The notes below the pieces were generated by a model, which was not told the origin of the DNA, made no database searches, and saw only the letters and a list, made by a program, of their open reading frames with translations. A stretch of 64,000 nt of DNA from contig BSWB01000006.1 of assembly GCA_033239125.1 (NCBI GenBank), positions 114,808,242 through 114,872,241 of the forward strand, in the 5' to 3' direction. Positions 1 through 12,136 of the stretch are shown here, piece after piece; position 1 is the first letter of the stretch; the number at the start of each line of letters is the position of its first letter. The DNA is from Fagopyrum homotropicum (Eukaryota; Streptophyta; Magnoliopsida; Caryophyllales; Polygonaceae). The translations under genes and the position numbers were made by a program.

Positions 1-1
1 T

Positions 2-3000
2 GCCAGGGAGGATGCAGAAAGATTCGACAAGCAAGCTTGTAAAGCTGAGAAGGAAGCCCTGATCCTAAGGGAGGAGCTTGTACAACTAAATGCAGAAAAA
101 GAAGCTTGTCTCGCTAGATATATGGAGGCACTTGAAAAGATAGCGAATTTGGAGAATAAATTACTGCTAGCAGAAGATAAAGCCAGCATGACAACTGAGA
201 GAGCTTGTAATGCTGAAAAGGAAGTTGCAGCTTTAAAGGATGCTTTTGACAGAGCAACTGAAGAAAAAGAATCTGCTTCTTTACAATGCCACAAATGTAA
301 TGAGAAGATAGTGAGGCTTGAGAGTGAAATTGCTCTTTCCCGTGAAGAAGCAGTGAGGCTCAAAAATGAGATGGATCAAGGAGCTGCAAAGTTAAAGGTT
401 GCCGAAGAACAGTGCCTTTTGTTGGAGGGATTAAAGGGGTCTATGCAAGGTGAACTGGACTCTTTTTTAAATAAACTGGGGGTCAAGAATCAAGAAGTTG
501 CAGAAAAGCAGAAGGAACTGGGAAGACTTCGGACATGTGTTCAAGAAGAGCGGCTGCGGTTTATGGAAACAGAAACTGCTTTGAGGACACTGCAGAGCTT
601 GCATTCTCAAACTAAAGTTGAACTAAGATCTGTTGTTTCAGAGCTTCAGAGAAGGGTCCAACTTACGAAGGATATGGAAATTCATGGCCAGAGCATGCAA
701 GATGAAGTACAAAAGACTAGGGATGAGAACAAGAGCTTGAGTGAACTGAATCTATCGTCTGCTGTCTTAATAAAGAATATGCAGGATGAAATCTTGAACT
801 TAGAAGAGGGGAAGGGCAACCTTGGATCATCCGTCAAAGACTTGCAGGATGAGAACTTAAAGCTAAAAGAAAGCTGCCAGAGGAGCGAAGCTGAGATGGA
901 GAAGCTTACTGAAAAGAAGGCTGTTTTGGAGCAGTGTATCATTAACTTAAGTGCTGAATTGGAAGATGCTAGAGAAAAGGTCAAGGCATTGGAGGACTCA
1001 TATGAGTTGCTCATGGGAGAGAAGTCCGTGGTGATTGCTGAGAAGACCACTTTGGTTTCTCAATTGGAGATCATAATTGAGAATTTAGAGAAACTCACAG
1101 ATAGGAATGCATTTTTGGATAACTCTCTTATGCAAGCGAATCAGGAGGTCGAGGCACTGAGGAAACAAACAAAGAACTTAGAAGATTCATGCCAGGTGCT
1201 TAACGATGATAAGTCCATCCTTCTTAATGAGAGACACACATTAGAATTTAAGCTGGAAACTGCTCAGCTGAAACTAGAAAAGATGGTAAACAAGATTCGT
1301 AACCTGCAGGAGGTAGGTGAAAGCACGAGGGGCAAACTCGAAGAAGAACAAGATAAAGCTGTAAGTTCTCAATTTGAGACTTGTATCTTGAGGAACATTG
1401 TGCACGATTTGAAAGAAACAAATTCATCCTTGCTGAGCAAGTGCGAGAAACTGCTACAGTTGTCCAAGCTTTCTGAGAAGCTCATTTTAGAGTTAGAATT
1501 TGAGAACATTGAGCAACAGGAGGAAGTGAATTTTCTATCTGAACAAATCAAGAGACTGAGAAATGGGATATTTCAGTTGTTGAAGGTGCTAGATGTTGAT
1601 CTGGAACTTGTGTATGAAGGTAATTTAGTGGAAGATCAAGTTATTCTACACCGCTTACTTATCAAACTTGACGACATGAGGTTTGCTCTCTGTAATTCCT
1701 GGGATGAAAATCAGAAGCTTGTCACCGAAAAATCAGTTCTCGAGACACTGCATGAGCAACTTAAAGAGGAAGTGACTGATTTAAAGTTGTTGATTAACAC
1801 CCTCCAGCAGGAGTTTAGGAATGGGAATAATCAACTGTCTTCTTTGCATAAGGATATGCCCAAGCTTCTTCAGAGCCATGAAGAACTAATACTGAGAGTT
1901 AAAGAGGGAAATCACAAAGACGAATTACTTGCTGATGAAGTGAGTATTCTCAGGACAAAGCAATTGAAACTGCAAGGTTTTTGCCAGGATCTAGAGAAGG
2001 AAAATTGCAGAACTCTAGAGGAGAAACATAAACTAGATTATGAAAATTCTTGCTTAGTGACTGAAGTTATTACTCTGGATACCCTCTCGTTGATTTTTAA
2101 GAATAGTGTTTTGGAGGGATCAGAAATGATAAACCTGTTGGCCGAAAATATGGGGAAGCTCTATGATGACAATTGTGTGCTTGAAGAGAAGGCGAGAATA
2201 GTGGAGAATCTATTGAACAGATATCAGATGGAGAATATGAATCTTAAGGGCACCTTAGAGAAATTTGACGATGAGCTGAAAGAAAATAGAATAACAAACA
2301 GTCAGTTGAAGCTTCAACTCGTAAGTGAGAGAGATGAGTTGTCTCAGAAAGAAATGGAGCTTTTGGAAGCAGTGATGGTAGAAGATGGTCAAGCAAAGCA
2401 GATTATTGAACTATCAGAGAGGTATACTTACCAGCTCAAGGAGAATGAATCCCTCCGAGAGTCCAAGCAAAACGTAGATGCTGAACTATGCAGAATTCTT
2501 AAGAAACAAAAACAAACCGAAAGAAGGGTGGAAATGCTGCATTCGGAACTGGAAAAGGGGAAACGCGAAGCTGAGCTGTGGGAGACTATTGCTGGTTCAT
2601 TCTTTATTGAGCTGCAAACATCTTCTGTTCGTGAAGCATTAATCAGAGAGAAGTTTGCCGAGCTTACCAAAGAATACGAGCGCCTTGAAGCTGAAAATTG
2701 TTCAAAAAGGTTGGAGTTTGTGCAGATGAAGGAAAGATTCGAGTCGTTGGAAGGTGAAAACAGTCAAGGACAAGCTCAGTTGGCTCAGCTTATACCAGTC
2801 CTGGCGTCTCTGAGGGACTCGGTAGCATCACTTGAGAGCCATGCTATACATACTGAATCTGAAGACGATTACTACAAGGTATTTTCTTTTACTTTTCTTC
2901 TTTTTTCTGATTGCTATAGATTAAGTGAACACTTTCAAGTTCTCCTCAGGTTATTATAGTTAAATCTTCCAAATTCCATTTGAGGTTCTCACTCATTAGT

Positions 3001-4414
3001 GTAGAGAGCAAGCAGTTTTAGGTTCTCTCTGGCCATCTTCAACCCTGAATCCGTGATCATTTTTCTTGGTTACCTTTCAAAATAAAAATCAGACATTTTT
3101 AAAGTTTCTTCTTCCAAAAATTTTTTAACCCTGCACAAACTGTACGAACTAATATCATAAAAGTCTAATTTTGACAGCAACTTCCAAACATTTTCTTTTT
3201 TTTTTGTCTGACTGTTCTAACCTGCAAATAATAGCTTAGTATTGTTATAGCTTGATCAATAACCCAAACACTTTCACCCATCTTTCCCACGGAGCTGTGA
3301 TTCGAAGTTTGGATTTAAAATTCATTCAGTTTTATCTCTAGTTAACAGCTTAGTGCATTTCCAATATATACAGGATGACTCTCTCACAGCAAGTAAAGAT
3401 GCAGTAGTCGCTGCCCCGACATTAGATGGATTCTCTGACTTGCAGGATATAGCAGTTAGGATGAAGGCAGTTGAAAACAAGGTGATGGAGATGAAAAAGC
3501 TCTCTCAAGAAAGAAGTCTGAAAGCACTAAAATTTCGAAGTAGCAGGTCACGTCGAGGGAGTGGTGGTAGTAGATCCGGCAGGCGCTGCCTATCAGAATT
3601 TTCGGAAAAACAACCAGCAAAGGAGCATGCTTACCATATCACCAATCACCAGAAACATGCATCTTATCCTTATGAAGCAGGTGAGATTCTGATGAAAGAC
3701 ATAATGCTTGATCAAGCATCAGAAACCTCGTCTCGTGGTGATCAGCTTCTCGAGCTTTGGGAAACCATCGACCGACCCCAAAGCATGGACCTGACAGTTG
3801 ACAAGCTAGAGATTTCAAAGAGATTGATAGAGCCTAGTGAGGTTGACAATAACCGGAAAGTTCTAGAAAGGCTTGCATTAGATGTTCAAAGACTAGCCAA
3901 CCTTCAGATTACTGTCCAGGACCTGAAACAGAAGGTGGTGATCACAGAAAACTCGAACCCTGCCAAAGGAAAGGGAGTCGAATATGTACGCGTAAAGGAG
4001 CAGCTACAAGAAACCGATAAGGCCATTGCAAAACTCCTAGACCTTAACGGAAAATTAATGAAAAAAGCCGACGATTGTTCTTCCCCGGGTTCTTCTGTGG
4101 GATACACACCACCGTCTTCCATTGCAGATTCCCCGGAAACTGGAGGGAGTAAGAGAAGGACAAACATATCTGAACAAGCAAGAAGGTGCTCACAGAAGAT
4201 CGGGAGGCTACAGCTTGACGTGCAGAAGATGCAGTTCCTGTTACTGAATCTTGATAGTAGTAGCAAGACGGGAAGAGCTAGCGGGACTCGAGTTGCTGAG
4301 CGGAATACGAAGGTTCTCCTCAAAGATTACCTCTACGTCGGAACTCGGACTCCGAGGAGGAGGAAGAAGGCTCAGTTTTGTGGCTGTGTGGAGCCACCCA
4401 CCAGCGGAGACTAA
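2..4414 (+). CDS. NET1: NETWORKED 1 (KIP1-like) actin-binding coiled-coil protein, 3' part
   Basis: Plant NET1 proteins link F-actin to membranes such as the plasma membrane and plasmodesmata. The reading frame is already open at base 2, so the gene enters from the left and its N-terminal NAB/KIP1 actin-binding domain lies outside. Exon 2-2878 encodes about 959 residues of nearly unbroken Glu/Lys/Leu coiled coil. The donor after AAG (2879-2880) and the acceptor ending at 3373 join in phase 0 to exon 3374-4411, stop at 4412-4414. The last exon has the NET1-type tail: FSDLQDIAVRMKAVE, ILMKDIMLDQ, LELWETIDRP, LANLQITVQDLKQKV, ISEQARRCSQKIGRLQLDVQ, LLKDYLY and FCGCVEPPTSGD near the end. Reading through the donor soon reaches a stop at 2957, so the intron (495 bp) is required. 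The subfamily member (1A-1D) cannot be told from the tail alone. Confidence 0.92.
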
Positions 4415-5182
4415 TGACAATTTAGTATCAACACTTACTAGCTTTTCTTGCCATTTTGGCTCATGATATTAAGACTATTGAGTCACATGCATATCCCATT
4501 ATAGTCATTCTATTGGGAGCAAACTTACTACAAGAGACTAGTATTTGTAAATTTTAGAAGATAGTTTAGTTTTAAGCTATTTGTCTCTCTACTCATTGTA
4601 AAATTTAGGGTATATAGCACAAAATCACCCTTTAAATATGTTGATTTACAAATAACAACCCATTAACTGAAATTTGCATAAAACACTCATAAGACACGTT
4701 TTCTTAACAAAATACCACTTATCCCTTAACTACGAAGAACCACAGTTATTCTCAGACTTTCTACCCGTGTACTTTATTTCCTTGACGACGGCCGTTGTGC
4801 TCGCCGCTTTCCGTTGACCGGATCCTCCTCCTTTCCCTTTAAGATCCCATTGCTTTTGGGATTCCTTGACGTATTTGTGTGTTTCTTTTGTTGTGATTCT
4901 TCGTTAGTCGTCTGCCGATCTTTTTCGCACTTTCGATCCACTAGATGGTCGTCTAGTATTTTCAAACCACTTTTCATTATAAATTAAAAAAAAGTGAAAG
5001 CAATCTTGCAAAAATAGACAATAAATACTAGTTTTATGGATATTTAATGGAACCTAAAATTAACCAACATCATGAAATACCATAAAAATCTCCTCACATA
5101 TTCAACATTCATCATTCAAATATCAAGAAAGTTATAAAGACAAAAGAAAACTCTTAATCTCACTTCTTAGTGTTGAGGCTGA
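4415..5182. other. Convergent intergenic region with the 3' UTRs of NET1 and ALP1-like
   Basis: Non-coding 768 bp between two genes that end facing each other. The first ~200 bp are the probable NET1 3' UTR. The stretch just before 5183 should hold the 3' end of the ALP1-like transcript; AT-rich sequence there offers several possible poly(A) signals but none stands out. A short lysine-rich minus-strand ORF around 4774-4977 has no family features and is not called. Confidence 0.5.
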
Positions 5183-7245
5183 TCAAATAGAGATACGATG
5201 TGATTCACTTGGGCCTTCAACTGCATTTTCCTTACGAAGCTGCAAGAACTTGACCAAATTCTCCTTCACACTCTTCCCAATCGGATCGACTTGTTCGCAA
5301 CTCTGCTCCATATAACTCGAGCCATGATGATGAGGTATAGAAGCCTCTGAACACAAGCCATCACCGCGGTCTAAGATGATATTATGAAGCAAACAACACA
5401 CTAAGATTATGCTCGGTAGCTTCTGCTTATCGGGTCTCCACATAACTTTACTAAGAATCCTCCAACTACATTTCAATTGAGATAAAGCTCGTGCTGCAAG
5501 CGACCTTGCAGCCTCAAAGGTTGACGCGTACTCACAAGGGGGCGTTATGAGCCATGGAAGAAGCGGGTAAACACTCCCGCCTACTACATACTCTCTGATT
5601 TCAAGTCCATCAGCCAAGACTCTAGGCTTCCCGTTCAATCTCTCGTCGTTCTTACAAAGCCTGTAAAACCCGGAAAACTTCAACAATGTTGGCACATTCA
5701 TTCCCCCGGGCCAGCCAGTAACAACATCAAGAAACCTCATTTCATGATCTACAATTCCTTGAAGAAGCATGCTATAGTTTTTCGCCTCATCACACCAATC
5801 ATCGGATGTTTGAACAGCCGGTAGAGTCATTATAATATGAGTAGTATCTATGGCACCACAACAGTTGGGCAATCCACACAATAACTCGAATCTTGACTTG
5901 ATTACCTCCATTTGGTCTTGCTCTGGCCATTTGAGATGGTGCCTTGCTCGATCCTCCATGGCTTCTACAAACCTCCATGTCACCTGAGAGACGGTTGATT
6001 GACCAACTCCGAATGATGAGCCCACTGAAACCTGTGAGTCACCTGATGCTAGTCTTCGTATGGCGATTGCCACTTGCTTTTCAACACTTATTAGCCTCCC
6101 TTCAATGTTGATCAGTCCAGATGGAGGTCTTGAGATTAAATCCTCTTTCACAAGTGAGCATATGTATTCAAATGTTTTCTTCGACATTCGGAAAAAGAAT
6201 TTAAACCCTTCTTCCTCGTCAGCTGGTACAACAGAACCTGAATTTCATGATATTTTGGTCATAAAATCAGCTTATGAATCCGTAACCGCTTTCCTCAAAC
6301 TTTGCAAAGTCATGACTGATTAGAAACTGAAGAATAGTTGGTAGAATTTCATGGTGGGATCACACAAAAACACACATCAACTTCGCCAAAATTGGAAAAC
6401 CACAAAAAAATTAAAACTTACTTGTTCTCGCCCGTTTGGTTTTAACTTCGAAAACGAAAACGAAATGAAAACGAAATGAAAACGAAAACGAAAACGAAAT
6501 GAAAACGAAAACAATCTATAGGGAAATAAAATGGAGGGAAACAAATACATTTTGCTTTTTACCTGAAACCACACGGAATGATTCCTTTCATGAATAAGGT
6601 ACATATGAACTAAATTCGTTTTCATTTCGTTTCCGTAGTTACAACCCTAAGGGGGCTTAATATACATATAGACATATATAGTGAAGTATCATAACAAGGA
6701 AACAACAAATTCAGAGGAACCCAGAAGGCAAAACACACAACAGAAGCTGAACTTCATGATATTTTATGTATAAAGATGACTTATCAAATGGAATACGCAA
6801 TTTAAAGTTGCCCATAGTGAACAAACCTTGAAATGCCATGACTGATTAGAAATTGAAGTATCAAAGCTATAATTTCATGGTATGATTACTAAAAACGACA
6901 TCAACTTTGCCAAATTCTCCTCTTCTAAAAACCCTAATTGCTTTTCCTCTTCCAAAAACCACATTAGTGAGCATGTATAACATAAAATCACATATTTATA
7001 AGAACCCAAAAGGAAAATTACACAAATACCAATCTGAAGACAAGCAAATGCAAAAATTTGATAGCATTAAAAGGAAGAAAGAGGAAGCAAAGCAGACCTG
7101 GAATACAAGAGTTCTTGTGCCAGAAAGTATCCCACCAATCAGATTCAATGGCCCTTGGATCAATAGGAACCACATTCACCTTCTGCTTCTTCTTCTTTTT
7201 CTTCTTCAACTTCTTCGTGAGATCCTTCTTAGACGTAGGAGGCAT
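5183..7245 (-). CDS. ALP1-like protein, domesticated PIF/Harbinger transposase
   Basis: Plant ALP1-like proteins descend from Harbinger transposases and, in the best-known case (ALP1), associate with Polycomb complex PRC2. Exon 1 is 7245-7098 (Lys-rich N-terminus then DWWDTFWHKNS), donor GT at 7097-7096; exon 2 is 6237-5183, acceptor AG at 6239-6238. The join is phase 1 and gives 400 aa with the conserved PGSVVPADEEEGFKFFFR across it. A helix-turn-helix-like block (VSVGSSFGVGQSTVSQVTWRF) precedes the DDE nuclease fold. Of the catalytic triad only the first Asp remains (AIDTTHI, about residue 180). The second Asp position reads WPGGMNV and the usual Glu before LKxxWRIL is Ala. This loss, with an uninterrupted frame and introns, indicates a host gene and not an active transposon. 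An in-frame ATG at 7257 is a possible alternative start; 7245 (MPPTSKK) fits the family better. Confidence 0.85.
6229..6920. repeat. Direct repeat pair inside the ALP1-like intron, with a second acceptor-like site
   Basis: The segment 6229-6402, which spans the start of exon 2 and the intron 3' end, is repeated imperfectly at 6739-6916. Matching landmarks are CAACAGAA(C/G)CTGAA, TTCATGATATTTT, GCCATGACTGATTAGAAA-like and ACATCAACTT(C/T)GCCAAA. The far copy keeps an AG acceptor (6748-6747, minus strand) in the same context as the true one. A MITE lies between the copies. Seen directly in the sequence; the effect on splicing is unknown. Confidence 0.75.
6429..6656. mobile_element. Foldback MITE in the ALP1-like intron, related to the copy at 28584-28875
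   Basis: The left end has GCCCGTTTGGTTTTAAC and a run of GAAAACGAAAC-type repeats; the right end carries the inverse (TTCGTTTTCATTTCGTTTCCG). The internal ends GGAATGATTCC and CATGAATAAGGTACATATG match the better preserved element at 28584-28875. Termini are eroded (CCCTAAGGGGG on the right) and the target duplication is not clear. Confidence 0.6.
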
Positions 7246-7257
7246 CAACGCGAGCAA

Positions 7258-8104
7258 ACAGGCGCAAGTTTGTGGGAATATACAGCAAGGACTAGTTTAA
7301 TTTTGTTACTCTTTTGAATAGTGGGTGAAAGAAGAAGATTAATAAGAACCCTGATTTGAAGTTGAAACTGGAATCACCCACAAAGCAATCTGCATTCTGC
7401 TGTGAAATCCAACAGCGAGATTGTCAGGGGAAAGGCGACTCAACTCTTTCAAGTGTCAATCAGTGCAGCAGTGCACCGTACCAAAAAATAAGTAGAAAAT
7501 AGGAATTGATGATGAATTAGGACAGTTATATAGTTTGGATCTTCATTGTGATGTTCTTTTTGGGCCATTTTGCTGAAGGGTTGGGCCAAAAAGAATAATA
7601 TAGTTGGGAAATAATTTAATCAGATAGATAATTAAACTATTATTCATACTTTTCTTCGTGTATTATGAATGAGTGATTCATTATATTAGACAAATCTTAT
7701 ACATCAAGAAATTGATAAGTTTAAAACGTATGAAACCGTTAAAAAAAAGTTTCATTACCGACAAAAACGACAAATAATATCTCTAAAAATCTAAATAAAA
7801 ATAGAAATAGGGTGAGCGTGTTGCGAATTAAGTCTATAATAGGTAATTGAATCCTATTCTAAATCTATATACGGTATCATACATCTAAATTGATCCTATT
7901 CTAAAAAACCATATTTTTCGGCTCTATATACCGTTATTTTATATGTTCTTCGTCTGTTTTTCTCGCCTCAAATGGCTTCCGAAGCTCTCACACATGCTTA
8001 TGGTTTTTATTTTTTTTACCCCTTAGATCATATAGGTCTTAAAATTTTTCCGTTGATTCTTACAAATGAAAACTATTCCGAATGAAAAGTGGTTATTACT
8101 CATG
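7258..8104. other. 5' flank of the ALP1-like gene
   Basis: No gene seen. The first ~230 bp are the likely 5' UTR and core promoter of the ALP1-like gene (minus strand). The rest is AT-rich with a short internal duplication of ATCCTATTCTAAA near 7850-7905. Confidence 0.4.
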
Positions 8105-8375
8105 TGTTTTCTACTAAACGTAAGGAGATTTTTTTTCGGATAGTCCAATCAAGTAAATGACGGCTATTACGTCCGAAGCTATCTATTGAAAGAGTGTAAA
8201 CTCTATGCTAGTGGACATATACTCAATTCCATCGAACTTTCACTTCGATGTTTTATTCCTTATAGATCCATGGTAAAGGAACTTTGGAAGGATATTATTC
8301 AACATTTTTCCATTGGAAATGGACCACATCTACTCCAAATTTGTAAACTGCCGGTTAATTCATAGATGTGTGGTA
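8105..8375 (+). pseudogene. Copia gag fragment
   Basis: Conceptual translation, with frame changes, resembles the UBN2-type gag of plant Copia elements: a block like SIELSLRC, then MVKELWKDIIQHFSIGNGPHLLQI, which matches the usual MWxDLxERFSxxNGPRxxQL pattern. No LTRs were found around it. It abuts the 3' end of the minus-strand LINE. Confidence 0.5.
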
Positions 8376-8546
8376 AAAATGCCTACTCTCATGAAAACAT
8401 GATTTCGGCTACAAAGCTCATACGAACAAACTGAGCATACCCCCGGAGCCACATCACTCCCAACCAACCTAAACAACAAACCATAAGCAAGCCATGCAAG
8501 GCGAAAAGATACTAAAGAGACAAAAAGGAACACCATCAACCCATAA

Positions 8547-10981
8547 CTAAACTCTATGAATAATATCCCCTATGTAGTCCGGTAAAGCATCATGCAAAAG
8601 CCTGAAGACGTGCACCTTAATTAGACGGATAATAACATCTTCCGGAATTCGGTTGTCTTTAAATAAGAGAGAGTGACGTGCATGCCAAATGTAATAGATC
8701 GTCGTAACCAAAGCAAAATGCATACAAGCCGTCCTCCGGTGTTTCTTTTTCTTCCTATGTCGCAGCCAACGAAGAGCAAGGTCAAGTGTACCAATCCCAT
8801 ATGGCATCCCAAACACACTCCTAATCTCTCTCCAAATCATACTCGAGTACCGACATCGAAAGAACAAATGGTAATGTGATTCGTTCGCCCTATTGCATAG
8901 ATGACATATCGGATCAATATCAAGGAACGTCATCCTATCATGTGTTGAAAGCCTTTTGAGAGTAGCCATCCAAGCCATACAAGAGTGTCTTGGGGTAAGC
9001 CTTGAATCCCATATAGTATTATGCCACATTACTCGATCACCCTTCTTACGAATCAGGTTGTATGCTTTGGTTACCTTAAATCTACCCCCTAGTAATACTT
9101 GACTCAAAATTTCTTCCATAGTCACACCCTCGCCTACCATGCTTCTCATGAGATCTCTTCCGAAAAAGATAACCTTAATCAAAGCAGAATCTCTTCGATT
9201 ATGTTCCCAGTCCTGAGGCTCCGTCACTTTCAAATATCGATAATGCATCTATTTCATCCATAAACTCTCCCTACCCTCATGAATGTGTGCATAATGTTTA
9301 CACATGAATGCCATATTCCAAGCACATAAATCAAGTAGCCCTAAACCTCCTTCATATTTGGGTTTACATAATTTCTCCCATGCCACCCTCGGTCTACTCC
9401 ACATGAATTGTCTTGTCATCCTGATCATTCTATCCATCACAATTCCAAGGAGAGGTAGGATCGATAACCAAAAACTATCAACACCTTGGATCACTGAAGT
9501 GATGAGTTCCATTCGCCCTGCATATGACAGGTGCTTCTTGTTCCAAGCCGAAATATGCTTGCCAATCTTGTCTAGCAGCGGTTTATACTCCGAAGCTCTG
9601 AGAGTATGTGGTGCCATAGGTATACCAAGATATCTAAACGGGAAACTACCTAATGCAAACTCGGTAATAACACGAAGCTCATCAACCTCCTCCTCCGGGA
9701 TAGAAGCAACATACATGGCTAACTTTGCTAGACTCACCTTCAAACCACTAAGAGCCCCAAATATACCAAGCGAATGCATCAAAATACCAACTGAATCCTT
9801 GTTTCCTCTGCTGAAGAGCACTATGTCATCTGCGTATGCTAGATGGGCAAGCCTTAAATCCCCACACTGTTGATGGAACCTGAAGCAATCCTTAGCCGTT
9901 TCAGCCTTAAGCAAACGCGAGAACATCTCAATACAACATACAAACAACAAAGGTGACAAATGATCGCCTTGACGAAGGCCTCTCCTCCCTTTAAAGAACC
10001 CATGAAGCTCTTTATTGATCTTAATAGAGTAAGATGCCGTAGACACACATTCCATGATCCATGCTACAAGCCTTGAAGGAAATCCAAGTGTGATCAAAGC
10101 AAACCGAAGGAAACTCCAGGAGACGGTATCATAAGCCATAACAAGGTCAACATTAAGGAAGCATCGACGAGTGTCTCACTTGACATTGTAACGCCGGAGC
10201 AACTCTTGAACAAGGAAGACATTGTTTGACATAAGGCGCCCAGACACAAAGGCGGCTTGAGACGGGTTAATGAGGTACTCCAAACATGGCTCCATACGCT
10301 TGGTCATGATCTTTGATATGACCTTATATATCACATTACAACAAGAGATAGGACGAAAGTGCTCAACTCTTGTTTGGTTATTTATCTTTAGAACTAAGGA
10401 GTCGATAATATAATTAAGTTGTGGAAATAAGATCCCATTGGTGAAGAACTCCTTCGTGGCAACGCAAACCTCGCTTCCAACTACCTCTCATGCAGCTTTA
10501 AAGAAGCATGATGTAAACCCATCCGGCCTAGGGGTTTTATCCTCCGCAATGCTCCATAATGCCTCCTTAATCTCTTGGTTTGACACCGGCTTGAAAAGGT
10601 CTATCTTATCCATCACGTTGACCTTAGGTCCAATAGCAAACTCTCTATCCAAAGGACTCTCCACCGGCTCCTCAATATCAAACAACCCTTGGTAAAAGGA
10701 AACGAACTCATTCACCACCTCCTCATTTGACCTAGTAACCTCGCCATTATTGCCAATAATTAACGTCACATGACAACCCATTCCTCTTGCCTTCATCAGC
10801 CCATGAAAGAACCTAGTAGACTTATCCCCAAGCAAAATGTATTTCGACTTTGCCTGTTGCGAAAAGAAGCTAAATTCCATCTCATTTAACCTATCCATTC
10901 GTGCCTTCATAGCCACCATTCTGCCCCTAATGTTGTCCGACGTTGGGTTCAAACGAAGCTCCTCCAAAACTCTACCATAAG
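8547..10981 (-). pseudogene. LINE ORF2: reverse transcriptase and zf-RVT region, three nonsense codons
   Basis: A single reading frame from about 10981 to 8547 is broken only by stops at 10488-10490, 10176-10178 and 9249-9251; no frameshift was seen. In order it holds the pre-RT block (FFSQQAKSKYILLGDKSTRFFH), the palm start (PDGFTSCFF), LINE RT motifs (RPISCCNVIYKVISKI, FVSGRLMSNNVFLVQE, GLRQGDHLSPLLF), the catalytic AYADDIVLF, the thumb (LSYAGRMELI) and the zf-RVT domain (CHLCNRANESHYHLFFRC). RQGDH replaces the usual RQGDP. ORF2 is cut at its N-terminal side, so the endonuclease is lost. Confidence 0.88.
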
Positions 10982-12136
10982 GGATAGAACTAACCTTTAC
11001 CGGGTAAATCTCAGGCTAACTCACAAAGGTAGGATGAAGGCACACTCAAACCCTAATAAAGGATAAACCTTTATTACCTAACACTCATCATCATAGGTAT
11101 ACAAGCAAAGGAATCACCGGGTAAGTCTCATCCTAGGCTTGCGTATGGACCAAGAAAGGTACAACAAGGATAGGATTTGGCAAACTATAACCTAAACTCA
11201 GGTTTGGATCAGATCTGGTTCACGCATCGCTCAGTTCATATCGACCTCGGTCGAGGTGTTCTATGAACCAACCGAGGTGAGGTTCGGCTAAGGTTGGGCT
11301 CGAGCTTTCAGGTCCACTAAGGTAAAGGTTCACTCTTTCATCGTCTTTCCCATAACTTTCAGCCAATCACCCTAGAATCGCACAAGAATTTAGCCAATAA
11401 TCATCATGATAATAACAATCAAATATATGAAGAAAGAATCAATAATCAAACAAGAAAACCTTAACACAAAGGTCACAATAATCACTCAATCAAATAAAAT
11501 AATCCCAACAATCAGCAAATTGCGTTCCTCAATAACAAACCAAAAGACAACAATTAAGGTTCCTAAGAAAACCTTACAACTTCCTTCAAAAAGCCTTCAA
11601 CTTTCACTTCAAACTACCTTCCTTTAGCTTCCTTCCTTCCTTGGAATATCTTCTAATCTTCCAAATAAATCACTTATTCAGCCGTCCTTCCATCCAAAAA
11701 ATATCTTCCAATTTATAGGAGAATCACTTGCCAAATATAAAAGATCTCATGGGCCATGGGTCGTGCGTCTCGATCCAGGCCCAGTGAAGCTTCTCGGTCG
11801 AGGTGATTTTGGGGTCAACCAAGATGAACCTCAACTATGTGTAGATCTCTCAAAACTGGTCCAATATCAAATTTCTATCCAACTTTCATGGTTCATATGT
11901 TTTCCTTGTAGCTCCTCAATGTTCGAAAATGAAGCTCCAATGACTCATTAATTTCCTTGGCTCAATATCGCTCCAAAACGTGTTATTTTCCCTACAATTA
12001 CAACAAAACTAGGTGTAGCCCTTGATTCTTGCAAATGTAAATAAAACGACATAATGATCAAGAATATACATCCATGCATGCAAATTTATGAAGATAAAAC
12101 ATCCAAACCAATCCTAAAATATAGATTATAATGCAT
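10982..12136 (-). mobile_element. Non-coding insertion between LINE ORF1 and ORF2, possible solo LTR
   Basis: About 1.15 kb with no coding similarity sits where the endonuclease should be. On the minus strand it begins TGATAGCATGC and ends near GTTCTATCC, giving inverted ends GATAG/CTATC as in an LTR, but the final base pair is not CA and flanks show no 5-bp duplication. The LINE ORF1 frame ends at the TGA formed by its first bases. Solo LTR with a flanking deletion is my best guess. Confidence 0.4.

Noticed and set aside
682..2670. Minus-strand ORFs of 60-122 codons under the NET1 exon
   Set aside because: They are antisense shadows of a long Glu/Lys-rich coding exon, which gives Ser/Phe/Leu-rich reverse translations. 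No family motif.
4774..4977. Lysine-rich 67-codon minus-strand ORF
   Set aside because: No recognisable domain, no splice or promoter context, and it lies in the spacer between two gene ends.
6445..6515. GAAAACGAAA simple repeat as an independent microsatellite
   Set aside because: It is part of the arm of the MITE at 6429-6656; the inverse sequence is at the other arm.
11406..11627. Lys/Asn/Thr-rich 73-codon ORF
   Set aside because: It lies within the non-coding insertion in the LINE; composition reflects AT-rich DNA.
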